Positions 56,630-64,000 of a DNA stretch of 64,000 nt are shown here, piece by piece (the stretch's first letter is position 1; each line of letters starts with the position of its first letter). A program made the translations under genes and the position numbers. The notes under the pieces were generated by a model. The model saw only the letters and a list, made by a program, of their open reading frames with translations, was not told where the DNA came from and did no database searches. This stretch comes from Microcoleus sp. FACHB-68 (GTDB lineage: Bacteria; Cyanobacteriota; Cyanobacteriia; Cyanobacteriales; Oscillatoriaceae), in the NCBI RefSeq assembly GCF_014695715.1, contig NZ_JACJOT010000013.1:496001-560000 (forward strand). Reading direction: 5' to 3'.

Positions 56630-56791
56630 ATGCAAAAATATATATGCACCGCCTGCGCCTATGAATATGACCCAGCAGAAGGCGACCCTGATAGCGGAAT
56701 TGCACCCGGTACGGCATTTGAAGATATTCCTGAAGATTGGGTTTGTCCGATTTGCGGAGTTTCCAAAGCAGATTTTGAGCCGGCTGAATAA
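56630..56791 (+). CDS. Rubredoxin
   Basis: 53 residues, the normal length for a stand-alone rubredoxin. The iron ligands are Cys6 and Cys9 ([15 protein letters not shown]) and the CPICG pair (39, 42). [18 protein letters not shown] is canonical. It is a one-electron carrier in the cytoplasm. ATG 56630 was chosen because it directly starts the conserved [11 protein letters not shown]; the upstream part of the frame includes the hairpin. No C-terminal membrane helix is present, so this is not the RubA-type thylakoid form used in photosystem assembly. Confidence 0.95.
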   Translation: MQKYICTACAYEYDPAEGDPDSGIAPGTAFEDIPEDWVCPICGVSKADFEPAE

Positions 56792-56977
56792 TCGAGAGTT
56801 CCTTTACTTTTGAATCAGGAAAATGGGTAAAAGGTAATCAAAAATGGGGATAAAATTGAGCTTCTACCCATTTCCCTTTTCAAACTCCCAAGCTTGATAT
56901 TTTTAAGCAAACGCCCATATAATTGCAATTTTTAATTTAAAATAGAAATAGAGAAAATCTGAAACGTTAAAATAAGA

Positions 56978-57853
56978 ATGGCAAAACTTTTAATCACCGG
57001 CAGCAGTGGATTTCTAGGATGGAACCTGTGCCAAATTGCCCGAGAAGAATGGCAGGTTTATGGAACCTACTTTTCCCAGCCGGTGGAAATTCCAGAAATA
57101 AATTTAGTCCAATCTGATTTAAGAAAATTTGAAGAACTCAAGCGCATCTTTGAAGAAATCAAACCAGATGCCGTCATTCATGCTGCCGCTCAATCGCAAC
57201 CGAACTTATGCCAAACCCGCCCTCAAGAATCACACGAAATTAATGTAACCGCATCTTGCAATATTGCCGGCCTTTGTGCAGATTACTCCATTCCTTGCGT
57301 TTTCACTTCCAGCGACTTAGTCTTTGATGGCTTAAATTCTCCTTACCGGGAAACAGATCCCGTGTCTCCTGTCAGCATCTATGGGGAACAAAAAGTCTTA
57401 GCAGAAGAAGGAATGCTCAAACGCTATCCCCAGACAGCAATTTGTCGGATGCCTTTAATGTTTGGTGATGGAGGGCCGGCAGCCAAAAGTTTCATTCAAC
57501 CCATGCTAGAAAGCCTCAGAAAAGGACAAGAACTCGCTTTATTCACCGATGAATTTCGTACGCCGGTAAGCGGCCAAACAGCAGCAAAAGGACTTTTACT
57601 CGCATTAGAAAAAGTGAGTGGGCGAATTCATTTAGGCGGAAAAGAAAGAATATCGCGTTATGACTTTTTCCGATTACTCGTAGAAGTGCTAGGACTAGAC
57701 GAAGCAAAAATCATAACCTGCCGGCAACAAGACGTTAAAATGGCAGCGCCCAGACCCCCCGACGTATCCCTAGACAGTTCCAAAGCTTATTCCCTAGGCT
57801 ATCACCCGCCATCCTTGCGAGAAGAATTTGAACAATTGCGGGGAAAAGTGTAA
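56978..57853 (+). CDS. NAD(P)-dependent reductase/epimerase, RmlD-like
   Basis: 291 residues. The extended-SDR fold is evident: nucleotide loop LITGSSGFLGWNL, DAVIHAAAQSQPNLCQ, VFTSSDLVFDG, and the catalytic YGEQK (Tyr-x3-Lys). The size and the STDLVFDG/TPVSGQTAA-type blocks fit dTDP-4-dehydrorhamnose reductase or a similar sugar-nucleotide enzyme. No other dTDP-rhamnose genes are nearby, so the substrate is uncertain. Confidence 0.88.
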   Translation: MAKLLITGSSGFLGWNLCQIAREEWQVYGTYFSQPVEIPEINLVQSDLRKFEELKRIFEEIKPDAVIHAAAQSQPNLCQTRPQESHEINVTASCNIAGLCADYSIPCVFTSSDLVFDGLNSPYRETDPVSPVSIYGEQKVLAEEGMLKRYPQTAICRMPLMFGDGGPAAKSFIQPMLESLRKGQELALFTDEFRTPVSGQTAAKGLLLALEKVSGRIHLGGKERISRYDFFRLLVEVLGLDEAKIITCRQQDVKMAAPRPPDVSLDSSKAYSLGYHPPSLREEFEQLRGKV

Positions 57854-58107
57854 GCTAATCGCAGACTTAATAACCCCTCAGCGTCCCCTAAATCTTATCT
57901 GTGGACGCAGGTGGAACTCCTATGACGAGCAAAGCACATTCGGGTTTCACCGGCAGAATCTGTGGTTAAAAAAAATCCAATATCCCTAAAAAAACGAATA
58001 ACCCTTTCAATCCAACCGCCCCATCGCACTCAAGATTTGCGACAATAAAAAACCGCACAAGCAAATTTCCTTCGTGCATCCAGTCCCCAAAATTAGTAGG
58101 TATCGCC
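57854..58107. other. Intergenic, no gene seen
   Basis: About 250 bases between same-strand genes. The part at 57966-58080 is low-complexity and has no coding sense. Likely promoter region for the flavoprotein. Confidence 0.4.
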
Positions 58108-59352
58108 TTGAGTTCGCAATCTTTAAAAGTAGTTGTAATTGGTGGAGGTGCCGCCGGCTTCTTCGGCGCGATCGCGTGTGCCAAAACTCATCCTCACACC
58201 CAAGTTACCCTACTTGAAGCAGGGCGGGAACCCCTAGCCAAAGTTCGCATTTCCGGCGGAGGACGGTGTAACGTCACCCATGCCTGCTTTGAACCGGCCT
58301 TATTAGTGCAAAATTACCCCAGAGGCGGCAAAGCCTTGCGGGGCGCATTCACACGGTTTCAATGTCGCGATACCGTTGCCTGGTTTGAAGGACGGGGAGT
58401 GCAGCTAAAAACCGAAGACGATGGGCGGATGTTTCCCGTAACCGATGACTCCGCCACAATTGTAGAGTGTCTGATGCGGGCGGCTCACGGGGCCGGGGTA
58501 GAATTTCGCAACGGCAGCCAGGTTAGTTCCATCTATCACTCCCCCTCCCCTTCCTTTAAAATTGAATTAAAATCCGGCGAAACTGTAACCTGCGATCGCC
58601 TCCTCCTCGCCACCGGCAGCAATCCGATGGGTTACAAATGGGCCAAAAATTTAGGCCATCAAATTGAGTCACCCGTGCCTTCTCTCTTCACCTTTAACGT
58701 GCGCGATGAGCGACTCAAGGAATTAGGCGGTGTATCCGTTGCCAACGCCCGCGTGCGCCTACCGGCAGCCAAATTAGAGCAAACTGGGCCGGTACTCGTC
58801 ACCCACTGGGGATTAAGCGGGCCGGCTGTACTCAAACTCTCCGCCTGGGGTGCCCGGTTTTTGCACGAGTGCCGGTATCAAACCTCTTTGCAGATTAATT
58901 GGTTGCCGCAGTACAAAGAAGAAGAACTGCGTCAAATGTTACTGCTAGTAAAGTCACAACTTCCCCGACGTGCGATCTCAACCAGTTGCCCCGTTCCCAT
59001 TCCCCGCCGGCTTTGGGAACGTTTAATTGATGCTGCCGGTATTGATAACGAAAAACGCTGGGCAGAACTTCCCAACAAATCCTTAAATGAACTCATTCAA
59101 CAACTCATTCAAGGCAAATACGAAATCACCGGCAAAGGCATTTTCAAAGAAGAATTTGTTACCTGTGGCGGCGTTAGTTTAAAAGAAATCGATTTCAAAA
59201 CAATGGAAAGCCGGCATTGTTCAGGACTTTACTTTGCCGGTGAAATTTTAGACATTGATGGAGTCACCGGCGGCTTTAACTTCCAGAGTGCCTGGACAAC
59301 AGGTTGGATAGCCGGTCAAGCAATGGGCAATACCCAATCACCCAACCCTTAA
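58108..59352 (+). CDS. HI0933/YhiN-family FAD-dependent oxidoreductase
   Basis: 414 residues from a TTG start directly before the FAD strand. The dinucleotide site is VVVIGGGAAGFFGAIACAK, followed by the family's ISGGGRCNVTHA, GGKALRGAFTRFQ, RMFPVTDDSATIVECL, LLATGSNPMGYKWA, VTHWGLSGPAVLKLSAWG, and the C-terminal FAGEILDIDGVTGGFNFQSAWTTGWIAG. The family is a conserved flavoprotein whose reaction is not established. It stands alone in this window. Confidence 0.92.
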   Translation: MSSQSLKVVVIGGGAAGFFGAIACAKTHPHTQVTLLEAGREPLAKVRISGGGRCNVTHACFEPALLVQNYPRGGKALRGAFTRFQCRDTVAWFEGRGVQLKTEDDGRMFPVTDDSATIVECLMRAAHGAGVEFRNGSQVSSIYHSPSPSFKIELKSGETVTCDRLLLATGSNPMGYKWAKNLGHQIESPVPSLFTFNVRDERLKELGGVSVANARVRLPAAKLEQTGPVLVTHWGLSGPAVLKLSAWGARFLHECRYQTSLQINWLPQYKEEELRQMLLLVKSQLPRRAISTSCPVPIPRRLWERLIDAAGIDNEKRWAELPNKSLNELIQQLIQGKYEITGKGIFKEEFVTCGGVSLKEIDFKTMESRHCSGLYFAGEILDIDGVTGGFNFQSAWTTGWIAGQAMGNTQSPNP

Positions 59353-59398
59353 CCCATCTGCGTTTATCTCTGTATACCTAACAGCAGACTACCGCAAC

Positions 59399-59428
59399 AT
59401 CTGCGTTTATCTGCGTTTATCTGCGGTT
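59399..59428 (+). repeat. Three direct repeats of a 10-mer (atctgcgttt)
   Basis: Three near-identical copies in tandem (the last reads atctgcggtt), plus a further copy at 59355. Fragments of similar sequence (gcagataaacac, gcagatgata) appear near 15020 and 41815, so it may belong to a dispersed repeat of this genome. Confidence 0.6.
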
Positions 59429-59447
59429 AAAAACTCTTCCGGATCTC

Positions 59448-60200
59448 TTAAACCAGAGGCCAACCTTCAAGTTCCAACTCCTCAATCAGCTGTATACCAC
59501 GCGGATCACCTACACGTAACAAAGAACCTTTCGCATCTTCCCGAACACCCATATCTTCATCTTCCGCAAAAGCCTCAATTAAGGCATCAATTGCCGTGGC
59601 ATACACCACATTAGAAGGCAATTCACGACATAATTGCCCCAACGCCCAAGCACAATTACTCCGCACCGCCGGCATCGGATCTCGGCGTAAAGATTCAATC
59701 AGTGGAGGAAGGGCAGCAATCACCGTATCGTAACCCACCGAACCCATTTGGCCAAGCGAACTAGCCGCCCACAGGCGCACCGCAGAAATATCTGTTTTCA
59801 GTGCATCCAGCAAAGGCACTAACGACCGGCGATCTCGGCAATTTCCCAGCGCCCAAACCACGCCCTTACGCACGTAGCCATTCCAATCTCGATTAAGCTG
59901 TTCTATCAGCGAATCTACCGCATCTGGACTGGGATTGCGCCCCAAAGCATAGCCGGCGCTCACCCTAACTAACGGGCAAGGATCTTTTAACAGCCGAATC
60001 AGATGGGGAATTGCCCGCTCATCCTGAATTTCACAAAAAGCCCGCGTAGCCAGCATCCGCTGTTGGGAGTCTGGCGAGTTCAAAAGTGGCAGCATTTCCT
60101 CTGGATCGGGTTTGGGAGGCTCTGCCTCTTCCATCAGATCCAAAGGACTTTCCAGTTCTGCCTCAATCGTGAGGCCACTCAAGTCATCGTAATCGTCCAT
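59448..60200 (-). CDS. HEAT-repeat protein
   Basis: 250 residues. An acidic N-terminus (1-35) is followed by about six HEAT/PBS-lyase-type repeats: MLATRAFCEIQDERAIPHLIRLLKDP, VRVSAGYALGRNPSPDAVDSLI, VRKGVVWALGNCRDRRSLVPLLDAL, VRLWAASSLGQMG, VRSNCAWALGQL and VREDAKGSLLRVGDPRG. Such proteins in cyanobacteria include bilin lyases and phycobilisome-degradation adaptors, but no lyase-specific feature and no phycobiliprotein gene nearby allow a specific role. A protein-protein scaffold is the safest reading. Confidence 0.87.
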   Translation of the reverse strand: MDDYDDLSGLTIEAELESPLDLMEEAEPPKPDPEEMLPLLNSPDSQQRMLATRAFCEIQDERAIPHLIRLLKDPCPLVRVSAGYALGRNPSPDAVDSLIEQLNRDWNGYVRKGVVWALGNCRDRRSLVPLLDALKTDISAVRLWAASSLGQMGSVGYDTVIAALPPLIESLRRDPMPAVRSNCAWALGQLCRELPSNVVYATAIDALIEAFAEDEDMGVREDAKGSLLRVGDPRGIQLIEELELEGWPLV

Positions 60201-60403
60201 AAAAGTAACTTTACCGCACGAAGCGCACTGCTATTATACGGTTTCAGCTTCGATTCGCGACATATCAACAGAGCGGCTTCAGCAGCTTAGGGGAAGTCTT
60301 TGATTCTTTCAACCTGAAAATAGGATTGGCACATCCGACACAAGGCAGCAGGAAGCAATCAGCCCAGACTTACGCACAATAGCAATTATGCGTAAATCCT
60401 GTT

Positions 60404-60910
60404 CTATTCCCGATTCGGTTGCAGAAGTTTTAACATCCACAGAGACTGGGTTTGATAGCCCAGCTTTTCGTATAGATTCAAAGCAGGCTGGTTCTGCACA
60501 AAAACTTGCAGCGCAATTTGATGATCTCCGCGTTCTTTTGCCCAAGCTTCAGCATGAGACACTAATGCCCCACCAATGCCGCGACGCCGGTGTTCGGGTA
60601 CGACATACACCATAAAAATGTGAGCGTGCCGATCCCCGCTCACCTGATCGATGGCATTTCCCAGCCACAAACAACCCACAGGGGAAGGATGACGGGCGAA
60701 GGGAGGGGGATAAAATGTACTGTCCGCTTCATCCTGGCGATCAACCCACCAAAGCGGCGTTTTGCTAGAAAAATACTGTTCAACCGTTAAGGCTAAATGG
60801 GAAAAATCGTGTTCTGGATAAAGCTCATGGTAAGTTCGCTGCATGAACTTTACGAGCAATGCCCGATCTAGCTCAGAGCCGGTACGCAACGTGTATCCCG
60901 GTAACAACAC
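60404..60910 (-). CDS. GNAT-family N-acetyltransferase
   Basis: 168 residues from a GTG that overlaps the previous stop (TAGTG). The acetyl-CoA-binding motif is VVPEHRRRGIGGALVSHAEAWAKERG (read as RRRGIGGAL), and the end NQPALNLYEKLGYQ is typical of RimI-like members. The substrate is unknown; N-terminal protein or small-amine acetylation are the usual options. Translationally coupled to the 79-residue membrane protein. Confidence 0.9.
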   Translation of the reverse strand: MLLPGYTLRTGSELDRALLVKFMQRTYHELYPEHDFSHLALTVEQYFSSKTPLWWVDRQDEADSTFYPPPFARHPSPVGCLWLGNAIDQVSGDRHAHIFMVYVVPEHRRRGIGGALVSHAEAWAKERGDHQIALQVFVQNQPALNLYEKLGYQTQSLWMLKLLQPNRE

Positions 60911-61149
60911 TAATTGACTCTCACCTTTAAATTTGGTGTTGCTGCTAAAGCGTCTGGCAAGCCGGCATCGGCATGGAGCGAGTTCAGGGGTTGGATTTGT
61001 GCGCTCGATGTTTGCGGTGTGACTTCTTCAACGGGTGCCGGTGCTGCCATATCATTCGGCAAAAAGCTGCGAGCAGCCACTGCCACCAGTGCCACCAAAA
61101 ACACTAACAAAATTAAAAACGGGGCGATGTACTGACGGAAAATTGCCAT
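60910..61149 (-). CDS. Small membrane-anchored protein, unknown
   Basis: 79 residues: one N-terminal membrane helix (about 9-28, FLILLVFLVALVAVAARSFL), then a Pro/Ala/Thr-rich tail exposed on the outside or in the cytoplasm. No known family. It precedes the acetyltransferase with a one-base stop/start overlap, so they are made together. Confidence 0.65.
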   Translation of the reverse strand: MAIFRQYIAPFLILLVFLVALVAVAARSFLPNDMAAPAPVEEVTPQTSSAQIQPLNSLHADAGLPDALAATPNLKVRVN

Positions 61150-61593
61150 AGTTATTCGAGTTTGGGGTTTGGGGAATGCTGTAGTTCGTCGCTTTTACGC
61201 AATCAGAAAAGCAAGCTCAAGATTTGTAAAGCTCTCTTTATCTATTTTACAACTGGTCGCCACCGGCATTGCGATCATCCCGTCTGAGAGGGGGAAGATC
61301 AGAAATTTTGCTCGTTTGCGAAATGATTGCCTATTTTGCGGCTACCAAAAACGCTTAATTGTTAGCGGCGTAACCATTTAAACTTCACGCATTCGCGGAT
61401 CTAAAATAAAATGGGCCGGCATTAGGGCAGTCACATAGGTAGAAAACGCTGCGGAACAAATCTGAAAATTCGCTTAGCATCCCTCATGCCGGTGCCGGTA
61501 GCAAAAAGATAAAAAGTTACTGCCTATAATGTACAATTGCTGAATTTAAAGCGACAAGAACCATCCCAACGCAATAACAGAGGAAACTAAGCC
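61150..61593. other. Intergenic, no gene seen
   Basis: About 440 bases between divergent genes, so promoters for the small membrane protein/acetyltransferase pair and the RTX lipase are expected. No clear box or RNA gene was recognised. Confidence 0.4.
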
Positions 61594-63030
61594 ATGAGTG
61601 CATCACCGGCAGTTTATGAAGCTCTCGCAAAGTCAATTGTTTATGTGGATGATAAACCAGAGTTTCAAACTCAAGTTCAAGGTTTCCTAGCTGCCACCGG
61701 CTATACAATTGATCAAGTATTTGACGATCCGCAAACAGGTCTTCATGCGATTGGTTTAGTTTCCGCAACACCAGATAGACCCCCCGTTCTTGTCTTTCGC
61801 GGTGCCGATTCTCCTGTCGATGATATTGTACTATCAGACACACGGGGAGTAGGTGTTAGCCAAATACAAGCTAATCAAGAAGCGCTACAAACTTGGCTGA
61901 CACAAATTAGCCAAGATACCACGAAAAATCCCAATAAATTACTGGCTGATGTGACGGGTCACAGTTTGGGGGGTGGCTTAGCGCAAACAACAGCGGCTGT
62001 ATTTGTATCTGTTGTCGGAGATACCATTACTTTTAACTCTCCAGGGGTGAGCCAGACAGCAGCCAATGCTTTTATCCAAAATGGAGGAGCCGATAAAAAG
62101 GTCACTCACTATATTGTGAATGGAGACTTTGCTAGCCTTGTTGGTCAAGCTTTTCTCCCCGGCACTGTCATTTTACAATCCTTTACAGACCCAAATATTA
62201 ATCCGCTAATTGTAAGGACTAAGCATCGAGTGGAAGGTTTACTAACAAACCCTCCTGCCGGTTACAGTCAGCGGGAAATATCTATTGAAGAATTTAACAG
62301 TTCTTCTTTTACTTTCACCGACGATCCTGATTTTCAAGAGTTTACCGCAGCAATGTCGGTTTCCCTTCCTCAACTGGCAACATTCCTTAACTCAAGATCC
62401 GCCGCAGAAAGTTATAGAGTCACGCCAGGATTCTCTTATTTTGGATTACTGAATCAGATAGATACAACTCTCGATTTGTCTCAGAATAATTATCTAGATG
62501 GGTATGCTTTAAACAATACGGCTTTATCGCTGGAAGGCAATGACACAGTAATTGGGAATGAGGGAAATGATACTCTTAGTGGCAATCAAGCTGATGATAT
62601 TTTGAGTGGTGCCGGTAGAGATGATATTCTTTATGGCGGTCAAAATAATGATGTCTTATTCGGTAACGAAGGGACTGATTATTTATCTGGAGATTTAGGG
62701 AATGATAGCCTTTACGGCGGCAAAGGAAGTGATACCTTACTTGGAGGTGAGGGTGATGATATTCTTAACGGAGAATCGGATAGCGACTTTTTAACCGGCG
62801 GCAGTGGTTCCGATCAGTTTGTCCTATCTTTAGGGGAAGGAACCGATATCATCGTCGATTTTATAAAAGGTGAAGATTTACTGGCTTTATCTGGCGGGTT
62901 AACTTTCAGGCAGTTAGTAATTGCAGCAGGAGAAAATTCAACTTTGATTGCTTCTAACGGTCAATTTATTGCAAATATCGTTGGAATTGATCCCAGCTCA
63001 ATTTCAGAAAGTGATTTCGTCCAAATTTAA
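61594..63030 (+). CDS. Secreted RTX-type lipase-like protein
   Basis: 478 residues. The N-terminal ~290 residues look like a class 3 lipase: VLVFRGADSPVDDIVLSDTRG and the nucleophile elbow TGHSLGGGLAQ (Ser near 127). Residues 310-420 are RTX nonapeptide repeats (about ten GGxGxDxLx units such as GNDTLSGNQADDILSGAG), which bind calcium. The end, SESDFVQI, suits a type I secretion signal. No N-terminal signal peptide is present, in keeping with type I export. No transporter genes are adjacent. Substrate and the other triad members were not assigned. Confidence 0.88.
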   Translation: MSASPAVYEALAKSIVYVDDKPEFQTQVQGFLAATGYTIDQVFDDPQTGLHAIGLVSATPDRPPVLVFRGADSPVDDIVLSDTRGVGVSQIQANQEALQTWLTQISQDTTKNPNKLLADVTGHSLGGGLAQTTAAVFVSVVGDTITFNSPGVSQTAANAFIQNGGADKKVTHYIVNGDFASLVGQAFLPGTVILQSFTDPNINPLIVRTKHRVEGLLTNPPAGYSQREISIEEFNSSSFTFTDDPDFQEFTAAMSVSLPQLATFLNSRSAAESYRVTPGFSYFGLLNQIDTTLDLSQNNYLDGYALNNTALSLEGNDTVIGNEGNDTLSGNQADDILSGAGRDDILYGGQNNDVLFGNEGTDYLSGDLGNDSLYGGKGSDTLLGGEGDDILNGESDSDFLTGGSGSDQFVLSLGEGTDIIVDFIKGEDLLALSGGLTFRQLVIAAGENSTLIASNGQFIANIVGIDPSSISESDFVQI

Positions 63031-63146
63031 CTTTTAGATTTTGGCTGGAAAACTTGAGATAGAGGCGTTAGGCATCAATTTTTATTGAGTATGCCGGCAA
63101 CACCGAAGTTACAGGCTAAAATTCTGGTAGTTATGTTCTTTGATTT

Positions 63147-63168
63147 GGGCGCACACACGAATGCGCCC
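63147..63168. terminator. Bidirectional terminator between convergent genes
   Basis: A 7-bp GC-rich stem (GGGCGCA / TGCGCCC) with an 8-base loop between the RTX lipase and the convergent ligase-like gene. T-runs on either side are short. Confidence 0.5.
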
Positions 63169-63202
63169 TTATCCCCATATTTATAAATCCTTAAATCGTA
63201 AC

Positions 63203-64000
63203 TCACCCGCGCGTGTAACGATGCTTGACTCCAACCGGAAAATATTCGGGATCGCCCGTGGGTGTTAGGGTGATTTGCGGGGTTTGGTAATCTTCTGGGA
63301 CATAGTTTGCAAACTCACTGTTGAGCCGGCACAGGTGAGTTAAAATAGAGGCCGCGATCACCTCCTGCTTTTCTTCAGTCGCTTCCACTGCCGGCGCTAA
63401 TTCCACCACAACAGATAACCATCGATTTTTATCAGCGTCTTCTTTTACTTGCAAGACAAATTTACCCGTTACCCAATCTTGAATGACTGGCTGTTCTAAC
63501 CCAACTGTGACATTTTCTGGATAAACATTTGCCCCGAAATAAGAAACTGTAAAATGAGAACGCCCAAACACATAAACAAACGGTAAAGAATAAATGCCTC
63601 GCTCACTTTGAGATTGTAATTCAGCCACGGGATCGAAACCCCAGTCTAAAAGAAACTGCAGCATTTCAGAATAAGAAATAATCCCACCGGCATCAGAAAT
63701 GTGATAGCGAACTAAAGGAATACCGTTGTCACCAGAAAACAGCAAAGTGCCATTATCTACCTCAAAAAAGCGACTCAAGGGATCATACTGTACCAGCGTT
63801 GGCAGGCGAGACTCCCCAAACAGGGAACGGGCGACAGTGGGATGATTTGCCAAAAACCGGCGAATGCAAATACTCAGCGGTGTCTCATTGCCTAAAACAC
63901 CGGCATCTGCTGTCCCGTAAAGGGAAGCAAAGTCATAGCAAGGACTTAACGAACCCATGCGTTCCCCTACTAAAGTCCGCCACTCTTCGCTAAAAACCTC
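63203..64000 (-). CDS. Phenylacetate-CoA-ligase-like (PaaK-type) adenylating enzyme, 5' end outside window
   Basis: The last 265 residues are present; the frame stays open to the window edge (63959-64000 adds EVFSEEWRTLVGERMG in frame). Recognisable parts are YGTADAGVLGNETPLSICIR, typical of the nucleotide/acyl-binding region of PaaK-like adenylate-forming enzymes, GIPLVRYHISDAGGIISYSEM (motif with the ATP-ribose Asp), and a C-terminal lobe with FVYVFGRSHFTVSYFGANVYPENV containing the lobe hinge. It would activate an aryl or acyl acid as its CoA or AMP ester; the substrate is unknown. Confidence 0.82.
   Translation of the reverse strand, partial: EVFSEEWRTLVGERMGSLSPCYDFASLYGTADAGVLGNETPLSICIRRFLANHPTVARSLFGESRLPTLVQYDPLSRFFEVDNGTLLFSGDNGIPLVRYHISDAGGIISYSEMLQFLLDWGFDPVAELQSQSERGIYSLPFVYVFGRSHFTVSYFGANVYPENVTVGLEQPVIQDWVTGKFVLQVKEDADKNRWLSVVVELAPAVEATEEKQEVIAASILTHLCRLNSEFANYVPEDYQTPQITLTPTGDPEYFPVGVKHRYTRG

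Overview
The window reads as chromosomal DNA of a cyanobacterium, probably a filamentous one. The markers are a tocopherol cyclase (34599-35672), a cyanobacterial-type AbrB regulator (20368-20751), CHASE2 and multi-PAS histidine kinases, a DUF928 protein beside a CHAT/haemagglutinin-type exoprotein, a Ser/Thr kinase fused to WD40 repeats, and an RTX lipase. No rRNA operon, CRISPR array, prophage or intact insertion sequence was seen. The palindrome GCCGGC is scattered throughout, far above what base composition would give. The classical cyanobacterial HIP1 palindrome GCGATCGC occurs only a few times.

Left part (1-20 kb). Two histidine kinases (453-1703 and 1724-3835) lie downstream of a two-gene unit for a secreted DUF928 protein and a 1655-residue exoprotein that joins a two-partner-secretion domain, a long repeat-encoded Pro-rich stalk and a CHAT protease domain. 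A five-PAS histidine kinase follows. Next come a nucleotidyltransferase-fold protein, a GerMN lipoprotein, a four-repeat secreted protein, a DUF72 protein, and an esterase coupled to an AbrB regulator.

Middle part (21-48 kb). A FecBCD-type siderophore/B12 ABC importer runs out of a dihydroxyacetone kinase pair (dhaK-dhaL). Upstream on the same strand is a block of five intact genes and one broken one: dynamin-like GTPase, LRR, LRR, LRR remnant, LRR, dynamin-like GTPase. After tocopherol cyclase lies a tRNA-Arg(CCU) gene split by an 881-nt group I intron that carries a LAGLIDADG homing endonuclease gene. A MntA/HepT-type pair, a ClC-CBS-Usp transporter and an acyltransferase follow. A second, independent dynamin operon sits at 43.5-48.1 kb: a large GTPase and two proteins of unknown function.

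Right part (48-64 kb). This part holds a zinc-ribbon/kinase/WD40 protein, a fatty acid desaturase, two conserved proteins of unknown role, a Septu-like ATPase/HNH pair (PtuA/PtuB type), a ChaB-domain membrane protein, rubredoxin, an RmlD-like reductase, a flavoprotein, a HEAT-repeat protein, an acetyltransferase, an RTX lipase, and a CoA-ligase-like gene cut by the window end.

The best candidates for an undescribed system are the dynamin-LRR block (26076-34326) and the three-gene dynamin operon (43526-48084). Several genes carry substitutions at expected catalytic sites: HepT Arg to Ile, homing endonuclease motif 2 Asp to Arg, and ClC gating Glu to Gln. One kinase gene has an apparent frameshift in a nine-base homopolymer at its 5' end. 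All family calls are from reading motifs; no database search was possible.
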